Positions 51,512 to 59,282 of a DNA stretch of 61,577 nt are shown piece after piece (the stretch's first letter is position 1; each line of letters starts with the position of its first letter). The DNA comes from CAYRIY01 sp964424335 (GTDB lineage Bacteria; Bacillota; Limnochordia; DTU080; RSA5), in contig CAYRIY010000008.1 in assembly GCA_964424335.1 (NCBI GenBank), forward strand, positions 1-61,577, in the 5' to 3' direction. The notes under the pieces are model-generated. The model saw only the letters and a program-made list of their open reading frames with translations. It did no database searches and had not been told where the DNA came from. Made by a program: the position numbers and the translations under genes.

Positions 51512-52408
51512 TTAGTTGACCACCATCGTGCCGATGCCGCGGTCCGTGAAGATCTCCAGCAAGAGCGAGTGCATCGTGCGCCCGTCGATGATGTGCGTGC
51601 GGGCGACGCCTGCCTCCAGCGCCTTGATGCACGCTTCCACTTTCGGGATCATGCCGCCGTCGATCTTTCCTTCTTCGATCATCTTGTGCGCCCGGTCGAT
51701 CTGGAGCGCCGAGATCAGCGTCTCGGGGTCTTTCGGCTCTTCGAAAATCCCCTCCACGTCGGTCAACATGATGAGCTTATCCGCTTTGAGCGCTGCCGCC
51801 AGGGCGCCGGCGACCGCGTCGGCGTTGATGTTGTAGCTCTCACCGTCGAGCCCGACGCCCACCGATGAAACAACGGGTATGTATCCTTCGTTTGAAAGGA
51901 GCCTCACCGCGTCGGTGTTCACGGCCTCCACGTCCCCGACGAAACCTAGGTCCACTTCTTTCGGGCTTCCGTTCCCGCCCGAAACATCGATCGCCCTTGT
52001 CCGCTTTTTCGCGATAACAAGGTTGCCGTCTTTGCCGGAGAGGCCGATCGCCTTTCCCCCAAACTTGTTGATCAAGGAGACGATCTCTTGATTCACCTTT
52101 CCGACCAAGACCATCTGAACGATTTCCATGGTCTCTTCGTCGGTCACGCGGTGTCCGCCGACAAACTGCGGTTCCTTTCCAAGTCGCTTCATCAGTTGGT
52201 CGATCTCAGGCCCCCCTCCGTGCACGATCACGGGGTTGAGCCCGACGTACTTGAGCAGGATCACGTCGAGCATGACGGCTTTTTTGAGCTCGGGATCCTT
52301 CATGGCGTTCCCGCCGTACTTGATCACGAACGTCTTGCCAAAAAAGCTGCGAATGTAAGGGAGCGCCTCAATCAAAACGTTGGCCCGTTCAACGAGTCCG
52401 TTCATCAT
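51512..52408 (-). CDS. argB: Acetylglutamate kinase
   Basis: ArgB phosphorylates N-acetylglutamate. The 298-residue protein has the nucleotide-site FVIKYGGNAMKD near residue 28, the substrate-site VHGGGPEI and a C-terminal IDGRTMHSLLLEIFTD. A helix of about 20 residues precedes the kinase core; in the family this N-terminal helix marks arginine-inhibited hexameric enzymes, so feedback control is predicted. AGGAGG lies nine bases before the ATG. Confidence 0.96.
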   Translation of the reverse strand: MMNGLVERANVLIEALPYIRSFFGKTFVIKYGGNAMKDPELKKAVMLDVILLKYVGLNPVIVHGGGPEIDQLMKRLGKEPQFVGGHRVTDEETMEIVQMVLVGKVNQEIVSLINKFGGKAIGLSGKDGNLVIAKKRTRAIDVSGGNGSPKEVDLGFVGDVEAVNTDAVRLLSNEGYIPVVSSVGVGLDGESYNINADAVAGALAAALKADKLIMLTDVEGIFEEPKDPETLISALQIDRAHKMIEEGKIDGGMIPKVEACIKALEAGVARTHIIDGRTMHSLLLEIFTDRGIGTMVVN

Positions 52409-52429
52409 CTTCGCGTGCCTCCTAGCCGG

Positions 52430-53650
52430 TCAAGTGCGGTAATCTGCGTTGATCTTGACGTACTCGTAAGTCAGGTCGCAAGTCCAGCCCGTCGCCTCTG
52501 CGTCGCCTGCTCCAAGATCGACGGTAATCGTAACGTCCTTTTGTGCGAGGACTTGCTTTGCCAGCTCCTCGTCGAACGGAACGCTCATCCCTTGATCAAA
52601 GACGAGCACATCGCCGAGCTCGACGCGCACATGCTCGAGGACCAAGTCCGCTCCGGAATAACCCGCTGCGCAAAGAATCCGGCCCCAATTTGCGTCCTCG
52701 CCGAAGATTGCCGTCTTTACGAGTTGAGACGTCGTGATCGCCCGGACGGCGAGCCGCGCATCGTCGACGGTTTTTGCTCCCCTGGCGCGCACCTCGATCA
52801 GCTTGGTCGCACCTTCTCCGTCGCGGGCAATCATCTTCGCAAGCGTTATACACACGTAGTCAAGGGCCTGTCTAAACTTTTGCTCCTCCGGCGTGTTCGG
52901 CTCGATACTCACGCCGCTCGCTCCGTTGGCGAGGACGAGAACCATGTCGTTGGTGCTCGTATCTCCGTCAACGGAAATCATGTTGAAACTTTTCGCGACA
53001 GCATCTTTTAGCGCCGCCTCGAGTAGCGGCCGCTCCACGCTCGCATCTGTGGTGATAAATGCAAGCATCGTTGCCATGTTGGGATGGATCATGCCCGATC
53101 CCTTGGCCATCGCGCCCAAAGTAAACCCGTTGCACTTTACGGCCACCTCTTTGGGAACCGTGTCGGTCGTCATGATCCCCAGGGCCGCGTCCGCTCCGCC
53201 ATCAGGGCTCAGCGCCTGCGACGCCCGCTCGATCCCCGGCAAGATCTTGTCGAGGGCAAGCGGCACGCCAATGACTCCGGTCGATGCTACCAAGACCTGC
53301 TCCGGGGCGATGCCCAATACCGAGGCGGTTTGCTCCACCATGGCGACGGCATCGGCCATTCCCCGCGGGCCATTACAGGCGTTGGCATTGCCGCTGTTCG
53401 CGACGATGGCGCGCACCGTCTGATTGAGGTCGACGTGTTTTTTTGTAAGCAAAAGCGGCGCTGCTTTGACGCGATTGGTCGTATATGTACCGGCGCACGT
53501 GCAGTCGCGGTCTGAGACGACCAGGCTGAGGTCCTTTTTTTGTCGCTTCACACCCGTGTGGATGCCTGCGGCCCTAAAGCCCTGCGGCGCCGTTACGCCC
53601 CCGCCAACGACATTGATTTCGACACCGTCCAGCTCAACCGGAACACTCAA
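52430..53650 (-). CDS. argJ: Bifunctional ornithine acetyltransferase/N-acetylglutamate synthase
   Basis: ArgJ recycles the acetyl group from N-acetylornithine to glutamate. The 406-residue precursor has the self-cleavage Thr in MIHPNMATMLAF near residue 195 (alpha and beta subunits) and the ANSGNANACNG oxyanion region. Its presence indicates the cyclic arginine route; whether it also uses acetyl-CoA cannot be told. The TTG start has AAAGGG nine bases upstream. It lies between argC and argB. Confidence 0.96.
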   Translation of the reverse strand: MSVPVELDGVEINVVGGGVTAPQGFRAAGIHTGVKRQKKDLSLVVSDRDCTCAGTYTTNRVKAAPLLLTKKHVDLNQTVRAIVANSGNANACNGPRGMADAVAMVEQTASVLGIAPEQVLVASTGVIGVPLALDKILPGIERASQALSPDGGADAALGIMTTDTVPKEVAVKCNGFTLGAMAKGSGMIHPNMATMLAFITTDASVERPLLEAALKDAVAKSFNMISVDGDTSTNDMVLVLANGASGVSIEPNTPEEQKFRQALDYVCITLAKMIARDGEGATKLIEVRARGAKTVDDARLAVRAITTSQLVKTAIFGEDANWGRILCAAGYSGADLVLEHVRVELGDVLVFDQGMSVPFDEELAKQVLAQKDVTITVDLGAGDAEATGWTCDLTYEYVKINADYRT

Positions 53651-53750
53651 TGGGCTCGACCCTTTCTGGATGTTGCGCCATGTTCGTCATTGCTGTCCAA
53701 TCGGACAAGGCGCGCACTTTCTCGATTATACCGAAGCGATCGCCCGCGGT

Positions 53751-54788
53751 TCAAGGCGTGATTGCAGGCGCCCAAAGCCCGGCCCGCTCGTCGATTCCAA
53801 AGCGAACATTCATATTTTGCACGGCCTGACCCGCGGCTCCTTTAACGAGGTTGTCGATCGCACTCTCAACGAGGAGCCTCCCTGTCCGCTCGTCAACCTT
53901 TGGGGCAACGTCGCAGAAATTGCTGCCCGCCACGAGCTTGGTCTGAGGAAAGCGATCCGAGAGCACTCGCACGAACGCGGAATCCTTGTAAAACGTTCGA
54001 TAGAGCTCGACCATCGCATCCGACTTGATGTCGCTTTTCAATTTGGCATTGGCGTGCGTCAAAATACCCCGGCTCATGGGAATCAAATGCGGCGCAAACG
54101 AGATCGGCGGCGCCGCTTCTCCAGTGAGGAGCGAGATGCCTTGTTCGATCTCAGGGGTGTGTCGATGTCCTGGAATGCCGTACCCTTGTGCATTTTCGAC
54201 GCAATCGGGGAAGTGGTACATCGGCTTTGGCGTCGCCCCGGCGCCCGATACGCCCGACACCGAAGAGATGACGATCGTATCCAGGTCGATGAGCCCTTCT
54301 TTGACAGCGGGTGCAAGCGCGAGGAGCGCCGAAGTGGGGTAACAACCTGGGTTTGCGATGAGATCGGCGCCGGAAATCGCACTTCGAAAAAGCTCGACGA
54401 GTCCGTAGACGGCCTTCTTGGTCAACTCCGGACACTTGTGCACGGACCCGTACCACTCCGGATATGCCTCGGCGTCCCGAAAGCGAAAGTCGGAACCGAT
54501 GTCGATCAAGACTGCTCCACCAGCGAGGATCTCCTCTGCCAGTTCCATGGCGACCCCGTGCGGCGTCGCGGTGAACACGACGTCACATCGAGCGCCAAGC
54601 GCCTTAGCATCGACGGGCTCAAACGTCAGGTCATAAAAGCGATCTAGTGAGGGAAGCGCCTCCCCCACCTTTTGGCCGACCTTGCTCGTCGAGGCGACAT
54701 ATTCAACCTTTGCCTGCGGGTGACCGGCGAGCAGCCTCAAGAGTTCGGCGCCCGAATATCCCGACGTACCGACGATCCCAACCTTCAT
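53751..54788 (-). CDS. argC: N-acetyl-gamma-glutamyl-phosphate reductase
   Basis: ArgC reduces N-acetylglutamyl 5-phosphate to the semialdehyde. The 345-residue protein begins KVGIVGTSGYSGAELLRLL (NADPH site) and has the catalytic Cys in IANPGCYPTSALLALAP near residue 147. I chose the ATG at 54788, seven bases after GGAGGA; the frame extends ten codons upstream into that site. It is the first gene of the arginine operon, about 85 bases from a promoter overlapped by an ARG-box-like sequence. Confidence 0.96.
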   Translation of the reverse strand: MKVGIVGTSGYSGAELLRLLAGHPQAKVEYVASTSKVGQKVGEALPSLDRFYDLTFEPVDAKALGARCDVVFTATPHGVAMELAEEILAGGAVLIDIGSDFRFRDAEAYPEWYGSVHKCPELTKKAVYGLVELFRSAISGADLIANPGCYPTSALLALAPAVKEGLIDLDTIVISSVSGVSGAGATPKPMYHFPDCVENAQGYGIPGHRHTPEIEQGISLLTGEAAPPISFAPHLIPMSRGILTHANAKLKSDIKSDAMVELYRTFYKDSAFVRVLSDRFPQTKLVAGSNFCDVAPKVDERTGRLLVESAIDNLVKGAAGQAVQNMNVRFGIDERAGLWAPAITP

Positions 54789-54864
54789 GCCGATCTCCTC
54801 CAAAAATCCGTAGGGCATGCGTCCCCACTTGCGACCCTATGATTTTTCGATATGCCCCTGAAAC

Positions 54865-54906
54865 GCATGCAGTAATTATACTTAGGGATGTATAAAGATG
54901 CAATAT
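54865..54906 (-). promoter_or_regulatory. argC promoter with overlapping ARG-box-like sites
   Basis: On the minus strand TTGCAT (54903-54898) and a perfect TATAAT (54880-54875) are separated by 17 bases. The -35 region reads TTGCATCTTTATACAT, close to the ArgR box consensus TNTGNATWWWWATNCANA. A weaker AT-rich half-match, ending in CTGCAT, overlaps the -10. This fits ArgR repression by arginine; no argR gene is in the window. Confidence 0.6.
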
Positions 54907-55025
54907 GTTTGTATTAATTTCCGCGGCGATTTGGGAGCGGACGACTTGTCCACGTTTTTAAAGAAGCGGGAGCCAAACCGTCCGAGAGCGCTCACGGGCA
55001 AGTGACGTGTTTGACGGAAGCCCTT

Positions 55026-56273
55026 TTACGGTCTTTCCGATCGGCGAACTTCAAAGGGGCGGCTGATGTCGACGTGCCCGGCAAGCGTCCCATCGGAATT
55101 GCCGTCCACCTCGATCACGACCCGCTCCACGCCGGGAAACTGGCCAAGCGTGCGCACGACGCCCTCTACCAAGAGCCTTTCACTGCGTCCTCCTCCCCAA
55201 TCCGGCGCATCGACCTCGCTGCTCAAGTCGACATATGCCGTCCCGTCATCCAAGGTGAGCGCGAGCACCTTCGTGCCGGTTGGAGCGATCGGCAGCAGCG
55301 CACTGCTTTCCGGCGGCCCTTGCATGAGGCGCTCCATCGCGTATCTCATCTTATCGACGAGAGGAGCGCCGACGATCTGGGGAGGAAATGCCGCGATCGA
55401 GGCGGAGAGTCCATCACTTGATGGGACCGCCGATTCGAAATAGAGGAAAAACTCCGCTCCCCCTGGTCGAGGCGCGTCGGAAACCCATAGCCGCCCCACA
55501 TCCGGTTCGTTCGTTGCGCCCCCGATGGGAGCCAAGGCGTCGGCATCCGCGCCGCGCGCGTCTTGAAGCAAAAATTGCACCACGCCTTTAAAGATCGCTT
55601 CCGCGATCACACGTTGGTACCCCGGATCTTGCAGGAGCTCTTCTTCACGAGGGTTGGAGAGAAAGCCAACCTCGATCACCACCGCAGGCATGGACGTTCG
55701 TTCGAGCACGTAATACTCTCCGGGGCGAGCCTGACGCGTGTTGGACGGCAAAGCTTTGACGAGTTCACTTTGAATGGCGACTGCGAGCGCTTCGCCGTCT
55801 TGTTTGCCAGGGTAATAAAACGTCTGGGCTCCCGACCACCTAGGAGAGGGGAAACTGTTTGCATGCAGCGAAAGGTAAATGTCCGCTCCGGACTGGTTGG
55901 CTATTTCGACGCGCCTTGCAAGATCCGTCCTCTTTTGGTTGCGGAGCGTTCCGACACCTCCTCCTAAGTCGACATCGCCATCGCGGACCATGGTCGTGTG
56001 GATTGCGACGCGCTGAAACATCGGCGCGAGCTTGGACGCGATGGCCATCACGACATCTTTCTCGAGCGCGCCGCCCTGTCCGACCGCGCCAGGATCGACT
56101 CCGCCGTGACCGGGATCGATCACGATTCGAACGCCGGAGACGGCCTCCGTTGGAGCGAGCGCGTCCCGCGTTCCCGGAAAAGTGGCCCACCACCAGGCCG
56201 CGACAAATACTGGAACGGCGAGCGCAGCCAAAAGTCTCCGCAGATGGATGATGTAGACCCCAGAGAACGCCAA
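55026..56273 (-). CDS. N-acetylmuramoyl-L-alanine amidase (CwlD-like) fused to a GerM-type domain
   Basis: The 415-residue protein has one N-terminal hydrophobic segment (about residues 10-32), then an Amidase_3 zinc amidase domain with ligands in VIDPGHGGVDPGAVG, the Glu in GALEKDV and the His in LSLHANSFP. A Glu in VVIEVGFLSNP completes it. From about residue 270 follows a GerMN-like beta domain (GAEFFLYFES, then LALTLDDGTAYVDLSSE). CwlD makes muramic-lactam in spore cortex, and GerM proteins act in sporulation or germination, so the fusion suggests a cortex role. The TTG start has AAAGGGGAG four bases upstream. Confidence 0.88.
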   Translation of the reverse strand: MAFSGVYIIHLRRLLAALAVPVFVAAWWWATFPGTRDALAPTEAVSGVRIVIDPGHGGVDPGAVGQGGALEKDVVMAIASKLAPMFQRVAIHTTMVRDGDVDLGGGVGTLRNQKRTDLARRVEIANQSGADIYLSLHANSFPSPRWSGAQTFYYPGKQDGEALAVAIQSELVKALPSNTRQARPGEYYVLERTSMPAVVIEVGFLSNPREEELLQDPGYQRVIAEAIFKGVVQFLLQDARGADADALAPIGGATNEPDVGRLWVSDAPRPGGAEFFLYFESAVPSSDGLSASIAAFPPQIVGAPLVDKMRYAMERLMQGPPESSALLPIAPTGTKVLALTLDDGTAYVDLSSEVDAPDWGGGRSERLLVEGVVRTLGQFPGVERVVIEVDGNSDGTLAGHVDISRPFEVRRSERP

Positions 56274-56341
56274 GGGGCTCCCCTTTCCAACCCCGAGATT
56301 GGCGTCCGGCCCCGCCGAACGTCATCCAATGCTTATGACGA

Positions 56342-56965
56342 TCAAGCGGAGCCCATACCCCGAGTCGAAGCGACGACCCGGTACCCACTCCCCTTCTCCA
56401 GTTCTTGCACGTTTCCAAAGACGGACTCCATGTGCGCGGCAAGGCTTTTTACCCCTTGCTTGGTCCGCCCGACGCAAACGAGGCTCCCTCCCGGTTCGAG
56501 CCGGTGGACGCTCTCGTTCACCCAGGCGTAGACAGCGGCCTTGCCGGCCCGGTAGGGCGGGTTTGTAAGCACCGTCGCAAATCGCAGATCTTCCGGCAAG
56601 GCCGAGAATCCGTCTCCCTGGTGAACCGTAACATTTGATAAACCGTTGATCTCGGCGTTCTCTTTGGCAAGCTTGACGGCCCGCTCGTTCATCTCTACGA
56701 GGTGGACTTCAAGGTCAGGACGGGCTTTGGCCACGGCCAGACCGATCGGACCGTAACCCGCCCCAAGGTCGAGGAGCCGCCCGCCGGATGGGAGCGGCGC
56801 GCTCTCGATCAATAGCCGCGTCCCAGGGTCGATCCTCGCTCGGGAGAAGACGCCGGCATCCGTCACAAAGGTAAGCTCGTGTCCTAACAGCGTCACGGAG
56901 AAGCGGTGCGGCGCCTCAGGCGAACTGGGGCTCTTGGAAAAGTAGTGCTCACTTGGCACGATCAT
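56342..56965 (-). CDS. Class I SAM-dependent methyltransferase, RsmC/RlmG-like
   Basis: The 207-residue protein has the SAM site LLDLGAGYGPIGLAVA near residue 70, the acidic LVEMNERAVKLAKEN, and the catalytic TNPPYRAGK near residue 135. NPPY marks N-methyltransferases acting on nucleic acid bases. It matches the short RsmC-like proteins of Bacillota; the rRNA target is inferred. The ATG at 56965 overlaps the upstream nuclease stop by four bases (ATGA), with AAGGAG four bases upstream. Confidence 0.85.
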   Translation of the reverse strand: MIVPSEHYFSKSPSSPEAPHRFSVTLLGHELTFVTDAGVFSRARIDPGTRLLIESAPLPSGGRLLDLGAGYGPIGLAVAKARPDLEVHLVEMNERAVKLAKENAEINGLSNVTVHQGDGFSALPEDLRFATVLTNPPYRAGKAAVYAWVNESVHRLEPGGSLVCVGRTKQGVKSLAAHMESVFGNVQELEKGSGYRVVASTRGMGSA

Positions 56966-57882
56966 CCGGCTCCTTCTTTTGATGTCCATTCGGGCCTAGA
57001 GTCCGGGCGCCCGCCTTCACCGACCGATTCCGCGTCGAGGAGGCGACAAAGTGCAGCAAGATCCCATGCGTTGTGCCGGAGAACCGGCTCCATCAGGTCC
57101 CAGTCGCCGTCCCTTACGTACTGGAAATAGAGGTCCGGCACTGCGCTTCCCGGCACGTCGTCCTTGCGATCCAAGTCGAGTGCATATCCCCCGACCGTGG
57201 TTAACCTGCAGTCGGGCAAGGTGTGGCCAAACACGCGCCGGCAACTGTGCAGGAGGTCGATGTGAAGGCGAAACTTGAGCGGGCGCACACCGTGCATGTT
57301 TAGGCGCGCCCGCACAAACGGCTCGTCAAAAGCCTTTCCATTGTATGTGACGCACACGCGCCGGTCGGCCAAGGCATGCACGGCCTCGTGGAGGATCGCC
57401 CCTTCCTCCTCGAACGATCGTGCGAAATACTGCTTGATCTCCCATTCGTCTCCAAGATCAAATGCAACGCCAACCAAGAACAGTGGCAACACCCGCCAAA
57501 GCCCCACGGTCTCGATGTCGATGACCGCAAACTCCTCGCGGCCAAAAAGACCCGCGAGTTCGACGTCTTTGGCGCCCGACCGGAGCAACTCGGGCACATT
57601 CCGCGACGCGAGCGCCGCAAACACCCGACCCGCTGAAGGACCAAATCTCGGATGGCGTGCGAGCTCTGCGATGGTCCGGTAACCTTCTTGGATGAGGCTC
57701 TCCCGTACTTTGGGACCGACGCCGCGCACGAGTTCGAGCCTTTCGTCCAAGGGCGTATCCGGTATGAGCCCGAGCGGTCGGCGGCGATAGCGAGGCGTAC
57801 GGTACGTGATGCAATAGCCCGACCCGTAGGCGTTGCCAAATTCCTCGCGGCTCACTTCCCACAAATGTCGATCCCCGTCCAA
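56962..57882 (-). CDS. YprB-like RNase H-fold exonuclease with helix-hairpin-helix
   Basis: The 306-residue protein has an N-terminal helix-hairpin-helix (LVRGVGPKVRESLIQEG, about residues 50-70) and a DEDD-type nuclease fold. The metal ligands appear in VIDIETVGLW (Asp and Glu), YNGKAFDEPF (Asp) and the C-terminal HNAWDLAALC (His and Asp). Such YprB/RNase_H_2 proteins are poorly characterised and are assumed to act on single-stranded DNA or RNA. The TTG start follows GGGTGA by six bases. It is coupled to the methyltransferase gene. Confidence 0.83.
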   Translation of the reverse strand: MDGDRHLWEVSREEFGNAYGSGYCITYRTPRYRRRPLGLIPDTPLDERLELVRGVGPKVRESLIQEGYRTIAELARHPRFGPSAGRVFAALASRNVPELLRSGAKDVELAGLFGREEFAVIDIETVGLWRVLPLFLVGVAFDLGDEWEIKQYFARSFEEEGAILHEAVHALADRRVCVTYNGKAFDEPFVRARLNMHGVRPLKFRLHIDLLHSCRRVFGHTLPDCRLTTVGGYALDLDRKDDVPGSAVPDLYFQYVRDGDWDLMEPVLRHNAWDLAALCRLLDAESVGEGGRPDSRPEWTSKEGAG

Positions 57883-57895
57883 TGCATGTCACCCA

Positions 57896-58507
57896 CTAAG
57901 CTCTAAAGGGACCGGCGGCCTCCCTCTCCGTGACGACCCAGTCCACCTGTTGATCAAACGGCTCTCGAGGCAAGGTGGGCCGGAGAAGACCGTGATAGAC
58001 GACGCCGATCCGCACGGCATTCGCACGGATCGTTGGAAGGAAGCGGTCATAATATCCACCTCCGTATCCCACACGGTACCCGTCGCGGTCAAAGGCAAGG
58101 CCGGGTACGACAACCCCGTCGAGCTCTTCCGGAGCAAGCCGGAGCGCAGTGGGAGGCGGCGCGGGAATGCCGAATGCGCCCGGTTGGAGCTCACGCAGCG
58201 AAGCGATCGCGACGGGCGTCAAGGACTTGCGCTCCGCATTGATGACTGGAAACGTGACGATGCACGCCTGGGAGAGCAACCCCTCGACTAACGGGGACAA
58301 GTCCACTTCGCCCCTGACTGCAGCGTACACCATGACCGTCCGGGCTCGATTCAGCAGCCCAGATTGAACGATCCTACGGCAAATGTCAGCAGACTTTGCC
58401 CGCCGAACCTCAGGCGACATAGCGTTCCTAAATGCTCGAGCTTGGCCGCGGACTTCATCTTTTGCCTGTCTTGCCTCTCCTGCCTCTCCTGATGCGTTCG
58501 CGTTCAC
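57896..58507 (-). CDS. 5-Formyltetrahydrofolate cyclo-ligase
   Basis: The enzyme uses ATP to turn 5-formyl-THF into 5,10-methenyl-THF. The 203-residue protein has the N-terminal basic helix, AAVRGEVDLSPLV, and the family signature RVGYGGGYYDRFLP near residue 150. The GTG start has seven G residues six bases upstream. It is 13 bases upstream of the YprB-like gene, probably in the same transcript. The preceding 133 bases (58508-58640) show no clear element. Confidence 0.93.
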   Translation of the reverse strand: MNANASGEAGEARQAKDEVRGQARAFRNAMSPEVRRAKSADICRRIVQSGLLNRARTVMVYAAVRGEVDLSPLVEGLLSQACIVTFPVINAERKSLTPVAIASLRELQPGAFGIPAPPPTALRLAPEELDGVVVPGLAFDRDGYRVGYGGGYYDRFLPTIRANAVRIGVVYHGLLRPTLPREPFDQQVDWVVTEREAAGPFRA

Positions 58508-58640
58508 GATCTGCCCCCCCTTTTGTCACATTCTTAGACAACGAACAAAAGCCCAAAAGCGCGCGCTCCCACGCTCGAAGCGAGCTCCTCGAACGCCAAT
58601 ATTGAGAGGAATGTTGTTTCACTACGTGCCAAGCGGAGTC

Positions 58641-59216
58641 TCATGGAAGTTGGTATCGTGCAGGTGGAAGGGATGATGTGGACGGTAGCTGATAGGCCTC
58701 CGGATGCAAAAAAGGAGCAAGAGCGCACGCCAGGCACTCCTCAAAAAAAGCCTGCCTCGAAAGTATCCCGTTCGTGTAGTAGCCGATGGCTCCACCCATT
58801 TGGTTCACTTCGGGAGAGCCGGTCTCTGCGACCATCAAGTCTCCCAGAACTGCGCCCTCTCGAATCGCCCTTTCGATCTTAGGTGGAAGGCGAAGGCGAG
58901 ACGATGGAGCCGACGAGAGCACGCCGTCGCAACGACGGATCGAGACCCAGTTGTATAGGTAGGCGCCGTCCTCCTCAAAGTCGACGCCGCCTTCCATTCC
59001 GACCGAGAAGGCGCACCCGTCCTCTGCCGATTTCTTCGCTCGAAAGAGCGCCCCCTCCTTTACCTGAGGACCGACGGGCATCGAAGAAATTCGAGGCGGC
59101 ACCTCGATGTGCTTGCCCCGGACGTGAACGTCCGGCCACACTTGCCCAAAGACTCGCTGGACCGCTCGTAGCTTCGCTCGATTTGTCGAGCCGACAACGA
59201 CCTGTACGGGGTAAAT
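58641..59216 (-). CDS. DUF84 (YjjX-type) inosine/xanthosine triphosphatase, apparent ATT start
   Basis: YjjX-type enzymes remove ITP and XTP from the nucleotide pool. In this frame the protein reads VQVVVGSTNRAKLRAVQRVF near its N-terminus, the family's substrate loop, then MPVGPQVKEGALFRAKKS, SVGMEGGVDF and MGGAIGYYTNG. No ATG, GTG or TTG in this frame precedes the GSTN motif. The first standard start, GTG at 59141, would remove it. An ATT at 59216 lies nine bases after GGAGG and gives 191 residues, a normal length. I therefore annotate ATT, noting that a sequencing error or recent damage is possible. Confidence 0.75.
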   Translation of the reverse strand: MYPVQVVVGSTNRAKLRAVQRVFGQVWPDVHVRGKHIEVPPRISSMPVGPQVKEGALFRAKKSAEDGCAFSVGMEGGVDFEEDGAYLYNWVSIRRCDGVLSSAPSSRLRLPPKIERAIREGAVLGDLMVAETGSPEVNQMGGAIGYYTNGILSRQAFFEECLACALAPFLHPEAYQLPSTSSLPPARYQLP

Positions 59217-59282
59217 TGCAACTCGCCTCCATATGGGGCGTACCTTGCGGCACGTGGACGCTTTTGCGCAAGGCCCAAGGCC

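Noticed and set aside
58508..58640. Possible hairpin between DUF84 and the cyclo-ligase gene
   Set aside because: Only a 4-5 bp stem and no T run on the minus strand.
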